Assembly (NCBI GenBank): GCA_019313735.1
Contig: JAFDAR010000102.1
Coordinates: forward strand, 1-7,041
Length of the DNA: 7,041 bases
Reading direction: 5' to 3'
From: Deltaproteobacteria bacterium
GTDB lineage: Bacteria > Desulfobacterota > Syntrophia > Syntrophales > UBA2210
The stretch's first letter is position 1, and each line of letters starts with the position of its first letter. Made by a program: the position numbers and the translations under genes. The notes beneath the pieces are model-generated. The model worked only from the letters and a program-made list of their open reading frames with translations, ran no database searches and had not been told where the DNA came from. Shown in pieces: positions 1 through 5,914 of this stretch.

Positions 1-27
1 GGAGTTTCGGCGCCCGAACGTATGTGA
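1..27 (+). CDS. argS: C-terminal end of arginyl-tRNA synthetase (partial)
   Basis: Frame 1 reads GVSAPERM followed by a TGA stop at 25-27. A terminus of the form 'G-x-x-A-P-E-R-M' is typical of bacterial arginyl-tRNA synthetase, which charges tRNA-Arg with arginine, and argS often precedes a SPOR-domain gene in deltaproteobacteria. Only eight codons are visible, so the identification rests on this short tail and on gene order. The stop overlaps the GTG start of the next gene (GTGA), which suggests translational coupling. The 5' part lies outside the window. Confidence 0.6.
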   Translation, partial: GVSAPERM

Positions 28-638
28 AGATCAAGGATAGACTAATGCCGCAGAAAAATGGAGCTTTCGAATTCAGGCTGGGTAGATTCGGTCTGGTTTT
101 TTTAACCATTGTGATCGCCCTGCTTCTGTTGTTCTTCTTTGTGTGTGGGGTGATGGTTGGAAAGAACATAGAAAGTTATCCGAAGAAAATAGCCGATATG
201 CCCGGCACCATAAAGGAAAAGATTGTAAAAAGCAGGGGTGCCGCGACAGGTACGGACAAAAAAGAAGATGAAATCAAATTTACTTTTTATGACACACTCA
301 AGGGGAGCGGCAGTAATGTAAAGGAGAATTTCGCGGACAAGAAGGTTTCTTCCTCTGAGAAGTATAAACCACCTGAGAAGAAACAACGCAGTGGACAGTA
401 TGATATCCGGGTAGCATCTTTCAAGGACAAAGGCAAAACAGAAATCCTGAGGGCAAAGTTGTCCGATATGGGATATTTTCCAAGCGTGGACAATGTCAGC
501 CTGCAATCAAAAGGAAACTGGTTCCGTGTAAAACTGGTGGGCTTTGCCACGTATGATGATGCCAGTAAGGTCGCATCCCTGGTGGAAAAAGAGATAAGGG
601 GCATCAGATGCCTTATTATAGAGAACAGGGGAAATTAG
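24..638 (+). CDS. Membrane-anchored SPOR-domain protein
   Basis: A 204-residue bitopic protein. A short basic N-terminus is followed by one strongly hydrophobic segment at about residues 23-46 (many Leu, Val, Ile and Phe), a charged Lys/Glu/Ser-rich linker at about 50-122, and a C-terminal SPOR domain at about 124-202 (starting GQYDIRVASF, with the later strand NWFRVKLVGF). SPOR domains bind peptidoglycan stripped of stem peptides, usually at division sites, so the domain should lie in the periplasm with the N-terminus in the cytoplasm. The exact role of this protein is unknown. The GTG at 24 overlaps the upstream stop. The in-frame ATG at 45 has a better Shine-Dalgarno (AAGGA at 33-37, 7-nt spacer) and would shorten the protein by seven residues, so it is a real alternative start. 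The ffh gene begins 11 nt downstream. Confidence 0.88.
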   Translation: MKIKDRLMPQKNGAFEFRLGRFGLVFLTIVIALLLLFFFVCGVMVGKNIESYPKKIADMPGTIKEKIVKSRGAATGTDKKEDEIKFTFYDTLKGSGSNVKENFADKKVSSSEKYKPPEKKQRSGQYDIRVASFKDKGKTEILRAKLSDMGYFPSVDNVSLQSKGNWFRVKLVGFATYDDASKVASLVEKEIRGIRCLIIENRGN

Positions 639-649
639 AATAAACTGTC

Positions 650-1984
650 ATGTTTGAAAATTTAACCGAGAAACTGGACAACGTTTTTAAAAAACTCAAG
701 AGAAAAGGTATCCTCAACGAAGAAAACGTGAAGGCAGCCATGAAAGATATCCGCATGGCGCTCCTTGAAGCGGATGTCAATTTCAGAGTGACCAGAGAAT
801 TTATCGAGGATGTCAGCAAGCAAGCCATAGGCCGGGAAGTTCTCGACAGCATAAGTCCCGGTCAGCAGATAGTCAAAATCGTTCACGGCCGGCTCGTTGA
901 ATTAATGGGAGCAGAGAGCAGCCACCTGAACCTTTCCAACCGGTTTCCAGCCCCTGTCATGCTTGTCGGTCTCCAGGGATGCGGCAAGACAACCACCGCG
1001 GCAAAACTCGCCCGCCATCTGACAGGCCAGAAACACAGGGTTTCCCTGGTCTCTGTCGACGTCTACAGACCCGCAGCCATCGAGCAACTGAAGATCCTCG
1101 GAGAGAGTATCAACGCGCACGTATACGATTCAAAGGATCAAAGGGATCCGGTAAAGATATGCGTTGAAGCCGTTGAAGACGCGAAAACGAACGGCTTTGA
1201 CACCCTGATCATAGACACCGCGGGCAGGCTGCATATCGACGACAAGTTGATGGACGAATTAAAGAGAATAAAAGACACTGTAAACCCGTCCGAGATACTC
1301 TTTGTCGCCGATGCCATGACAGGACAGGATGCGGTTTCGGTGGCCGAAAAGTTTGACGACCTGTTAGGTATAGATGGCGTTGTGCTGACAAAGATGGATG
1401 GTGACGCGCGTGGAGGAGTGGCGCTGTCTCTGAAAAAGGTGACCGGAAAACCCGTCAAATTCATCGGCATGGGTGAAAAGATCGACGCACTGGAAGTTTT
1501 TCACCCGGAACGTATGGCATCCAGAATCCTCGGCATGGGCGACATATTGACCCTCGTCGAGAAGGCACAGACGACAGTAGATGAAAAGGCCGCGAAAGAA
1601 CTGGAAAAAAAGATAAGAAAAGATTCATTTACACTGGACGATCTGAAAAAACAGCTGGGGCAGATAAGGAAGATGGGGCCGCTTCAGGACATCTTGGGAA
1701 TGATACCCGGACTTGGGAAGATAAAGGCCATGAAGAACGCGACGCCGGATGAGCACGAGCTGGTAAAGACAACCGCCATCATTGATTCCATGACAAAAAG
1801 AGAACGTACCAACTACAAGATTATAAATGGACAAAGAAGAAAAAGGATCGCCAAAGGAAGCGGCACTACCGTGCAGGATGTCAACAAGGTTCTCAAGAAT
1901 TACATAGAGATGAGGAAAATGATGAAGAAGTTGACAAAGGGAGGAATGAAATCAATGATGAGGGGCAATTTGCCCTTTAAATAA
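650..1984 (+). CDS. ffh: Signal recognition particle protein Ffh (SRP54)
   Basis: The GTPase of the bacterial signal recognition particle. It binds 4.5S RNA and hydrophobic signal sequences on nascent chains and docks with FtsY at the membrane. The 444-residue length is normal. The N domain covers about residues 1-95. The G domain shows the P-loop GLQGCGKTTT at 107-116, DVYRPAA at 137-143, DTAGR at 189-193, TKMDG at 247-251 and GMGE at 273-276. The Met-rich M domain begins near SRILGMGD (291-298). It carries the RNA-binding helix-turn-helix with RIAKGSGTTVQDVNKVLK at 399-416, and ends in a Met/Lys-rich tail. All key motifs are intact. The ATG at 650 gives the standard N-terminus MFENLTEKL. 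Its nearest purine-rich stretch (GGGGA at 628-632) is 17 nt away, so the ribosome-binding site is weak and coupling to the preceding gene is likely. Confidence 0.98.
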   Translation: MFENLTEKLDNVFKKLKRKGILNEENVKAAMKDIRMALLEADVNFRVTREFIEDVSKQAIGREVLDSISPGQQIVKIVHGRLVELMGAESSHLNLSNRFPAPVMLVGLQGCGKTTTAAKLARHLTGQKHRVSLVSVDVYRPAAIEQLKILGESINAHVYDSKDQRDPVKICVEAVEDAKTNGFDTLIIDTAGRLHIDDKLMDELKRIKDTVNPSEILFVADAMTGQDAVSVAEKFDDLLGIDGVVLTKMDGDARGGVALSLKKVTGKPVKFIGMGEKIDALEVFHPERMASRILGMGDILTLVEKAQTTVDEKAAKELEKKIRKDSFTLDDLKKQLGQIRKMGPLQDILGMIPGLGKIKAMKNATPDEHELVKTTAIIDSMTKRERTNYKIINGQRRKRIAKGSGTTVQDVNKVLKNYIEMRKMMKKLTKGGMKSMMRGNLPFK

Positions 1985-2050
1985 AATAAAATATATGTTA
2001 AGAACAACGACTGGACTAAAATTTATTATCAGGAGGTAGTAACCCGGGGA

Positions 2051-2302
2051 ATGACAGTTAAAATAAGATTGACGCGAAGGGGCGCAAAGAAGAAACCCTT
2101 CTACAGGATTGTGGTGGCTGAGAATGAGGCGCCGCGAGATGGAAGGTTCATCGAAATCGTTGGAAATTACGATCCAATGAAGGATCCGGCTGAGATAAAC
2201 CTCAAGGAAGATCGGGTGATGGACTGGTTATCAAAGGGGGCCATACCGACTAAGAAGAGACTTATTGCACCCAAGGCGGAAGAAGCGCAGATAGAGGGTT
2301 AG
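2051..2302 (+). CDS. rpsP: 30S ribosomal protein S16
   Basis: An 83-residue bS16, a primary-stage assembly protein of the 30S subunit that binds 16S rRNA. The N-terminal signature [20 protein letters not shown] is canonical, followed by APRDGRFIE and GNYDP. The family's 'P-[ST]-D-T-V-R-N-L' helix after WLSKGA is altered: the sequence runs [15 protein letters not shown] and appears to lack about three residues at the 'DTV' position. The S16 C-terminus is naturally variable, so this may be harmless. A perfect AGGAGG lies at 2031-2036 but is 14 nt from the ATG, longer than usual; a second G-rich block (CCCGGGG) sits directly before the start. The gene ends in TAG followed at once by TAA. The order ffh-rpsP-KH-rimM-trmD-rplS is a widely conserved arrangement. 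Confidence 0.96.
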   Translation: MTVKIRLTRRGAKKKPFYRIVVAENEAPRDGRFIEIVGNYDPMKDPAEINLKEDRVMDWLSKGAIPTKKRLIAPKAEEAQIEG

Positions 2303-2310
2303 TAAGTTAG

Positions 2311-2346
2311 AAATTATTTTCTGCGTTTTTTGGCAGAAAATAATTT
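2311..2346 (+). terminator. Perfect 14-bp stem-loop after rpsP, possible terminator
   Basis: The arm AAATTATTTTCTGC (2311-2324) is exactly complementary to 2333-2346, with an 8-nt loop of GTTTTTTG. It begins 8 nt after the rpsP stop. The stem is AT-rich except for its top CTGC/GCAG, and only a short T stretch overlaps its 3' arm, so it is a weak match to a classic intrinsic terminator. It could partly terminate or protect the 3' end of an rpsP transcript, or uncouple rpsP from the rest of the operon. The structure is certain from the sequence; the role is inferred. Confidence 0.55.
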
Positions 2347-2362
2347 TGTTAACGCATTAGTA

Positions 2363-2403
2363 CGATAGAAGTTGCTTTCTTGTAGAAAGCGACTTCACTA
2401 TCG
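2363..2403 (+). other. Second long stem-loop in the rpsP-khpA gap
   Basis: An 18-bp imperfect stem. Positions 2363-2380 pair with 2384-2403 around a TGT loop, with one G-U wobble (2373/2391) and a 2-nt bulge (AC at 2397-2398). The core is AGTTGCTTTCT against AGAAAGCGACTT. The wobble and bulge suggest RNA-level pairing, or an old palindrome that is drifting. No T-run follows, so it is not a standard terminator. Together with the upstream hairpin it forms a double stem-loop that may act as an attenuator, a processing site or a stability element. The function is not known. Confidence 0.5.
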
Positions 2404-2439
2404 CACTTATCCCCTTTGTGGGACTTATCCCGTTTATCG
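2404..2439. repeat. Degenerate 18-bp tandem repeat (two copies)
   Basis: Units 2404-2421 and 2422-2439 match at 14 of 18 positions and share ACTTATCCC. The second unit holds a small hairpin, CCCG at 2429-2432 pairing with CGGG at 2438-2441. The repeat abuts the 64-bp tandem duplication that follows and adds to the clustered rearrangements in this gap. Confidence 0.5.
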
Positions 2440-2567
2440 GGGTTAGGGCAATAGACGATCTATATCTTACTTACTCTTAAGAATCAGTGGAGGTTGTTGC
2501 GATGGGTTAGGGCAACAGACGATCTATATCTTACTTACTCTTAAAAACCAGTGGAGGTTGTTGCGAT
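2440..2567. repeat. 64-bp tandem duplication carrying the khpA ribosome-binding site and start
   Basis: Copy 1 (2440-2503) and copy 2 (2504-2567) are directly adjacent and differ at three positions only (2452/2516, 2481/2545 and 2484/2548), which is 61 of 64 identical. Each copy runs from GGGTTAGGGCAA to TTGTTGCGAT, so each contains the GGAGG Shine-Dalgarno, and each is completed as an ATG start by the G that follows. Only copy 2 leads into the KH reading frame. The three differences argue against a simple assembly collapse or duplication error and suggest the duplication is not brand new. Confidence 0.9.
2489..2510 (+). promoter_or_regulatory. Duplicate ribosome-binding site with a two-codon ORF (Met-Gly-stop)
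   Basis: In the upstream repeat copy, GGAGG (2489-2493) lies 8 nt before an ATG at 2502, which reads ATG GGT TAG. The downstream copy has the same GGAGG (2553-2557) and the same 8-nt spacer before the KH-gene ATG at 2566. The upstream site should therefore recruit ribosomes to a minimal ORF ending 55 nt before the gene. This could act as a decoy or standby site. The signals are visible; any effect on expression is inferred. Confidence 0.5.
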
Positions 2568-2768
2568 GAAAGACTTAGTCAAGTATATGGCTCAGGCTTT
2601 GGTAGATTATCCTGATGATGTTGAGTGCACCGAGGTGGTTGGCGAGCAGACTTCTGTCATTGAAAGGTTATCGGAAAACAGGGAAAAACCGCAAAGGCGA
2701 TGAGAACCATCTTGAGCGCCGCATCATCCAAGATTCACAAGAGGGCGGTCCTCGAGATCATAGAGTAA
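2566..2768 (+). pseudogene. khpA: KH-domain RNA-binding protein, KhpA type, disrupted by an internal deletion
   Basis: KhpA is a small (about 76-residue) KH protein that binds RNA, often with KhpB, and it normally sits between rpsP and rimM as here. The ATG at 2566 with GGAGG (8-nt spacer) opens a standard N-terminus, MKDLVKYMAQALVDYP, up to VGEQTSVIE (codon 33, ending at 2664). The expected stretch of the form 'L-x-V-A-x-x-D-L-G' is then missing. The sequence resumes in another frame at AAG/GTT (2664-2669) as [20 protein letters not shown] and on to AVLEIIE, with a TAA at 2766-2768. The original frame runs on to a TGA at 2701-2703, giving a 45-residue product without the GXXG loop. About 28 nt appear to be lost (nine codons plus one base). 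Both flanks remain highly family-like, so the lesion looks recent. Even a corrected frame would lack a central KH strand. A sequencing error alone is unlikely to explain a gap of this size. Confidence 0.85.
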
Positions 2769-2786
2769 GTGAACGAGTAAGTGAAC
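2763..2786. repeat. 12-bp perfect tandem duplication over the khpA stop and rimM start
   Basis: GAGTAAGTGAAC occurs twice head to tail (2763-2774 and 2775-2786). Each unit holds a TAA stop directly followed by GTG AAC, which is the end of the KH gene joined to the start of rimM. The likely ancestral arrangement was a single TAA-GTG junction. The first GTG (2769) now reads only Met-Asn-Glu-stop; the second (2781) opens rimM. The duplication keeps the stop-start geometry in both copies. Confidence 0.9.
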
Positions 2787-3275
2787 AGTCTGCTTGAAAT
2801 AGGGAAAATCGTTAAAACCAGCGGTCTTAAAGGCCGGCTTAAGGTTCTTTCATATTGTGAATCGGCAGAAACGCTTGAAACACTGGAAAATGCCTTCATA
2901 GGCAAAGATAGCGAACATGTATCCTCCTTTAGCGTCAGAGTCACAGGCATTAAACGGGGATCTTTCTCCATTGATCTTGAGGGGGTGGAAAGCGTAGAGG
3001 CAGCCGGCGAGCTGATTGGGCGCTATATGTTTGTGCCTTCGAAAAATCTTCCTGATGGCTATTACTACTGGAAAGATATAATAGGACTCGATATTGTTAC
3101 GGAAGAAGGCCTGAAACTGGGACGGATAACAACTATTCTGCCAACGGGAAGCAGTGATGTCTACGTCTGCAGCGGCAGCGAAGGGGAAACCTTTATTCCG
3201 GCTTTCGATGACGTGGTAAAAGAGATTGATATTGAAAAAGGCGTTATGGTTGTGAAACTTCCCGAAGGACTGTAG
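2781..3275 (+). CDS. rimM: 16S rRNA processing protein RimM
   Basis: A 164-residue ribosome maturation factor that binds S19 and assists late assembly of the 30S head. The N-terminal RimM barrel covers about residues 5-86 and starts with [16 protein letters not shown]. The C-terminal PRC-barrel covers about 93-163, with [13 protein letters not shown] at its start and [15 protein letters not shown] later. Length and motifs are normal. The start is GTG at 2781, directly after a TAA at 2778-2780. No convincing Shine-Dalgarno precedes it, so initiation probably relied on ribosomes terminating at the end of the KH gene. With that gene frameshifted, most ribosomes should stop at 2703 instead, which could lower RimM synthesis (inference). 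The trmD ATG begins 1 nt after the rimM stop. Confidence 0.95.
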   Translation: MNSLLEIGKIVKTSGLKGRLKVLSYCESAETLETLENAFIGKDSEHVSSFSVRVTGIKRGSFSIDLEGVESVEAAGELIGRYMFVPSKNLPDGYYYWKDIIGLDIVTEEGLKLGRITTILPTGSSDVYVCSGSEGETFIPAFDDVVKEIDIEKGVMVVKLPEGL

Positions 3276-3276
3276 A

Positions 3277-4020
3277 ATGATTGCTTTTGATATTTTGTCT
3301 GTCTTTCCGGAGATGTTTCAATCCACCCTCGGCAGTAGTCTTATAAAAAAATCCATAGAGAAGGGCCTGGTTGAAGTAAACCTCCACGATATTCGTGATT
3401 ATACCAGGGACCGGCATAGAACTACCGACGACGCCCCCTATGGAGGAGGTGGTGGAATGGTGATGAAGGTAGAGCCTGTCGCAAATGCCCTGAAAGGCAT
3501 TATTCCCGCCGGAGACAAAACGCCAGTTATCCTCCTCTCACCGCAGGGAGAAACATTCAAACAGAAGATCGCGGAAGAACTCTCTCAATATTCCAGAATT
3601 GTCCTGATATGCGGGCATTATGAGGGGATAGACGAACGAATCAGGGAGCATCTTATTGATAGAGAAATATCGATAGGTGACTATGTCCTGAGCGGTGGAG
3701 AGTTGCCCGCGATGATTGTTGTGGACGCTGTTTCGCGTCTTGTGCCCGGTTTTGTGGGAAACAGCGAATCGGTACTGTACGATTCTTTTTCGACCGGACT
3801 CCTTGAAGGACCCCACTATACGAGACCCAGGGAATATGAAAACTGGAAGGTTCCGGAGGTGCTGTTTTCGGGACACCAGAAGAAGATAGACGAATGGAGG
3901 CGAAGAGAATCCCTCAAGAGAACACTGCAGAGAAGACCTGATATGCTCAGACAGACTGATCTTACGGAAGAGGACAAAAGGATGCTCGAAGAGCTTGCAG
4001 GAGATCCTCAACTTGTGTAA
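3277..4020 (+). CDS. trmD: tRNA (guanine-N1-)-methyltransferase TrmD
   Basis: A SPOUT methyltransferase that uses S-adenosylmethionine to make m1G37 in tRNAs with a G at position 36, preventing +1 frameshifting. At 247 residues it is full length. Visible family motifs are [13 protein letters not shown] (55-67), LSPQGETF (87-94), [11 protein letters not shown] (112-122), the trefoil-knot segment [20 protein letters not shown] (133-152), Arg154, and the catalytic Asp169 in [17 protein letters not shown]. The C-terminal tRNA-binding helices follow ([11 protein letters not shown] and RRPDML). The start is ATG at 3277 with AAGGA at 3265-3269 (7-nt spacer). It follows rimM almost without a gap, as in most bacteria. 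Confidence 0.97.
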   Translation: MIAFDILSVFPEMFQSTLGSSLIKKSIEKGLVEVNLHDIRDYTRDRHRTTDDAPYGGGGGMVMKVEPVANALKGIIPAGDKTPVILLSPQGETFKQKIAEELSQYSRIVLICGHYEGIDERIREHLIDREISIGDYVLSGGELPAMIVVDAVSRLVPGFVGNSESVLYDSFSTGLLEGPHYTRPREYENWKVPEVLFSGHQKKIDEWRRRESLKRTLQRRPDMLRQTDLTEEDKRMLEELAGDPQLV

Positions 4021-4573
4021 AAACCTTTACATTGCTCTTTTACACTACCCCGTTTACAACAAGAAGGGGGATGTTGTGACAACGGCGGTAACCAATATGG
4101 ATATACACGACATATCAAGGGCCGCCAGGACTTATGGTGTGAGAGGCTTTTACATCATAACACCGATAGAACAACAGCAGATATTCGTCAAACGTATTCT
4201 GCACCACTGGCAGAAGGGATATGGCACTACTTATAACCCTTCCAGAAAACAGGCCTTCGACATTGTGAGGCTGGAGGGCACCCTCGATGGTACAATAATG
4301 GCTATATCGCAGGAGACCGGGGGTAAGGTCAATGTGGTGGCTACAAGCGCCTCACCCCGGAGAAGACATATAACCTGTGAAAGTCTGAGAGAAAAGATAT
4401 CGGTAAGCAAAGAAGCTTTTCTGATAGTCTTTGGAACGGGTTGGGGAATAGCAGAAGAGGCCATTGAGAAGGCTGACTTCTTCGTGGAACCGATAAGAGG
4501 AAACTCCGATTACAATCACCTGTCTGTCCGGTCGGCGGCAGCCGTTACGCTGGACAGATTGTGTGGACAATAA
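4013..4573 (+). CDS. SPOUT-like SAM-dependent RNA methyltransferase (Methyltrn_RNA_4 type)
   Basis: A 186-residue protein that resembles, from memory, the uncharacterised RNA methyltransferase family (Pfam Methyltrn_RNA_4) commonly encoded right after trmD in deltaproteobacteria. It begins [20 protein letters not shown], continues with [17 protein letters not shown], and ends in a segment typical of SPOUT knots: [20 protein letters not shown] (138-157), [24 protein letters not shown] (160-183, given here as landmarks). The substrate RNA is not known. The chosen start is TTG at 4013, which has AGGAG at 3999-4003 with a 9-nt spacer and overlaps the trmD stop by 8 nt. A TTG at 3995 would add six residues that do not look like the family. 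The overlap implies coupling to trmD. Confidence 0.85.
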   Translation: MCKNLYIALLHYPVYNKKGDVVTTAVTNMDIHDISRAARTYGVRGFYIITPIEQQQIFVKRILHHWQKGYGTTYNPSRKQAFDIVRLEGTLDGTIMAISQETGGKVNVVATSASPRRRHITCESLREKISVSKEAFLIVFGTGWGIAEEAIEKADFFVEPIRGNSDYNHLSVRSAAAVTLDRLCGQ

Positions 4574-4613
4574 CTAAATGCAAATATGATTTTTTAGAGG
4601 AGGATTTTGAACT

Positions 4614-4961
4614 ATGAATGTTCTCGACATGATTGAGAAGGAACAGATGAGAGCAGATATTCCCGGTTTCAAGCCGGGTGACACCGTGAAGGTGTATGTA
4701 AAGATTATAGAGGGTCAGAAGGAAAGGATCCAGGTTTTTCAGGGATCCGTCATACGCAAAAGAGCGGGGCAGAACCGCGCCACTTTTACCGTCAGGAAGA
4801 TATCTTCAGGCATAGGGGTCGAAAGGACGTTTCCCCTCCACTCCCCCATTATAGACAAGGTAGAGGTAGTGATGAAGGGCAGGGTAAGGCGTTCAAGATT
4901 GTATTATCTGAGGGGATTAAAGGGCAAGAAGGCAAGGATAAAGGAACTTGGCAGAAGGTGA
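4614..4961 (+). CDS. rplS: 50S ribosomal protein L19
   Basis: A 115-residue bL19, a large-subunit protein at the interface with the 30S subunit. It begins [11 protein letters not shown], continues with [15 protein letters not shown], and shows the family signature [19 protein letters not shown] followed by [21 protein letters not shown]. Length and sequence are normal. A strong GAGGAGG (4597-4603) lies 10 nt before the ATG, which fits the high expression expected of a ribosomal protein. The preceding 40-bp gap shows no clear promoter, so it is probably transcribed with trmD. The TGA stop (4959-4961) is one nucleotide before the rnhB ATG. Confidence 0.97.
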   Translation: MNVLDMIEKEQMRADIPGFKPGDTVKVYVKIIEGQKERIQVFQGSVIRKRAGQNRATFTVRKISSGIGVERTFPLHSPIIDKVEVVMKGRVRRSRLYYLRGLKGKKARIKELGRR

Positions 4962-4962
4962 A

Positions 4963-5547
4963 ATGCATGAGTTTGAACTGCGAGCCAGCCGGCGTGGTTT
5001 TGACGCGATCGCCGGCGTCGATGAGGCTGGAAGGGGGCCCCTCGCGGGTCCTGTTGTCGCGGCGGCGGTAATCTTTCCTTCAGGCTATACAAACGGGGAG
5101 ATCAGGGACTCGAAAAAACTGACTCCCCGGAAAAGAGAGACCCTGTACAAGATAATCGGGGATGATGCCATCTCCATTGGTCTGGGCGCTATAGAAGCTT
5201 CGGCTATAGACAGAATCAACATCCTCCAGGCAACACTGGCGGCAATGAAAATGGCCGTTTTGAATCTTCCCACCCAACCGGACTATATCCTCATAGACGG
5301 AATAAATAATATCAATATCTCCATCCCGCAGGAAACAATTATCAGGGGAGATTCCCTGAGTGTTTCCGTGGCAGCCGCTTCCATAATAGCCAAGGTATCA
5401 AGAGATCAGATCATGGACAGGTATCATGTCCTGTACCCCCAGTATAACTTCCTCAAGAATAAGGGATATGGCACAAAGGAACACCGAGAGGCAGTGAAAA
5501 AATATGGCCGATGCAAGATCCACAGGAGATCTTTCAGGATCAAATAA
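4963..5547 (+). CDS. rnhB: Ribonuclease HII
   Basis: It cleaves RNA in RNA-DNA hybrids and nicks 5' of single ribonucleotides in DNA, starting ribonucleotide excision repair. It has 194 residues from the ATG at 4963. The four carboxylates that bind the catalytic metals are present: Asp20 and Glu21 in GVDEAGRGPLAGPVV, Asp112 in ILIDGI, and Asp130 in RGDSLSVSVAAASIIAKVSRD. The C-terminal GYGTKEHREAVKKYG and HRRSF segments are also typical. The start is one base after the rplS stop; GAAGG (4954-4958) gives a rather short 4-nt spacer. A TTG at 4948 would extend the protein by five residues into rplS but has no usable Shine-Dalgarno. The 3' end overlaps yraN by 44 nt. Confidence 0.96.
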   Translation: MHEFELRASRRGFDAIAGVDEAGRGPLAGPVVAAAVIFPSGYTNGEIRDSKKLTPRKRETLYKIIGDDAISIGLGAIEASAIDRINILQATLAAMKMAVLNLPTQPDYILIDGINNINISIPQETIIRGDSLSVSVAAASIIAKVSRDQIMDRYHVLYPQYNFLKNKGYGTKEHREAVKKYGRCKIHRRSFRIK

Positions 5548-5902
5548 CATAGAGAAGGGCAAAAAGGGGGAAGATATCGCGGCCGCCTACCTGCAAAAAG
5601 AGGGGTACAGGATCGTCGAGAGAAATTACAGGTGTCTTTATGGAGAAATCGATATTATCGCCATGGATGCCGGAGATATAGTCTTTATTGAGGTAAAGAG
5701 CAGAAAATCGGATAATTTCGGCTCACCTGAAGAGGCAGTCGGCATAATCAAACAGAGAAAAATTTCAAAAGTGGCGCTCAACTATCTGCAGGAAAAGAAA
5801 CTTACCGAACACAACGCGAGATTTGACATTGTGGCTATAAGATTCGTGCCGCGGGGTAACCGGGTGAAAATCATAAAAAACGCTTTTGACCTGAGCTATT
5901 AA
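5504..5902 (+). CDS. yraN: UPF0102 family endonuclease-like protein YraN
   Basis: A 132-residue member of UPF0102, a small family with a PD-(D/E)xK-like nuclease fold and no settled role, often beside rnhB or rsmI. The core is KGKKGEDIAAAYLQKEGYRI (18-37), NYRCLYGEIDIIAMD (41-55) and IVFIEVKSRKSDNFGSPEEAV (59-79, landmarks only). Candidate active-site residues are Glu23, Asp50, Glu63 and Lys65. The start at ATG 5504 is the only standard start before the conserved core and lies inside rnhB, giving a 44-nt overlap. The first 15 residues (Ser/Gly/Asn-rich) are encoded by DNA that also encodes the RNase HII tail, so they are probably not conserved. A weak GAGAGG sits 12 nt upstream. Confidence 0.92.
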   Translation: MADARSTGDLSGSNNIEKGKKGEDIAAAYLQKEGYRIVERNYRCLYGEIDIIAMDAGDIVFIEVKSRKSDNFGSPEEAVGIIKQRKISKVALNYLQEKKLTEHNARFDIVAIRFVPRGNRVKIIKNAFDLSY

Positions 5903-5914
5903 TCACAAACAGTT

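Noticed and set aside
102..506. 134-codon minus-strand ORF opposite the SPOR gene
   Set aside because: A shadow of the SPOR coding frame; its sequence has no domain and the forward gene is well supported.
1998..2029. Possible promoter just before rpsP
   Set aside because: TTAAGA and nearby TATTAT-like words have poor match or wrong spacing (20 nt), so it cannot be separated from AT-rich background.
2439..2510. Telomere-like GGGTTAGGG words
   Set aside because: They occur once per copy of the 64-bp duplication and are not tandem arrays; the resemblance is chance.
2661..2675. Programmed ribosomal frameshift in the KH gene
   Set aside because: A -1 shift near GAA AGG TTA would restore KVIGKQG, but there is no canonical slippery heptamer. 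A central part of the KH domain would still be missing, so a deletion is the simpler reading.
2615..2797. 60-codon + strand open frame overlapping the KH gene
   Set aside because: It is a third frame matching neither the N- nor the C-terminal KH sequence, has no ribosome-binding site, and its translation is low-complexity and family-less.
3538..4011. 157-codon minus-strand ORF inside trmD
   Set aside because: It lies wholly antisense to a clearly conserved gene, has no recognisable domain, and its composition is that of a reverse-strand shadow.
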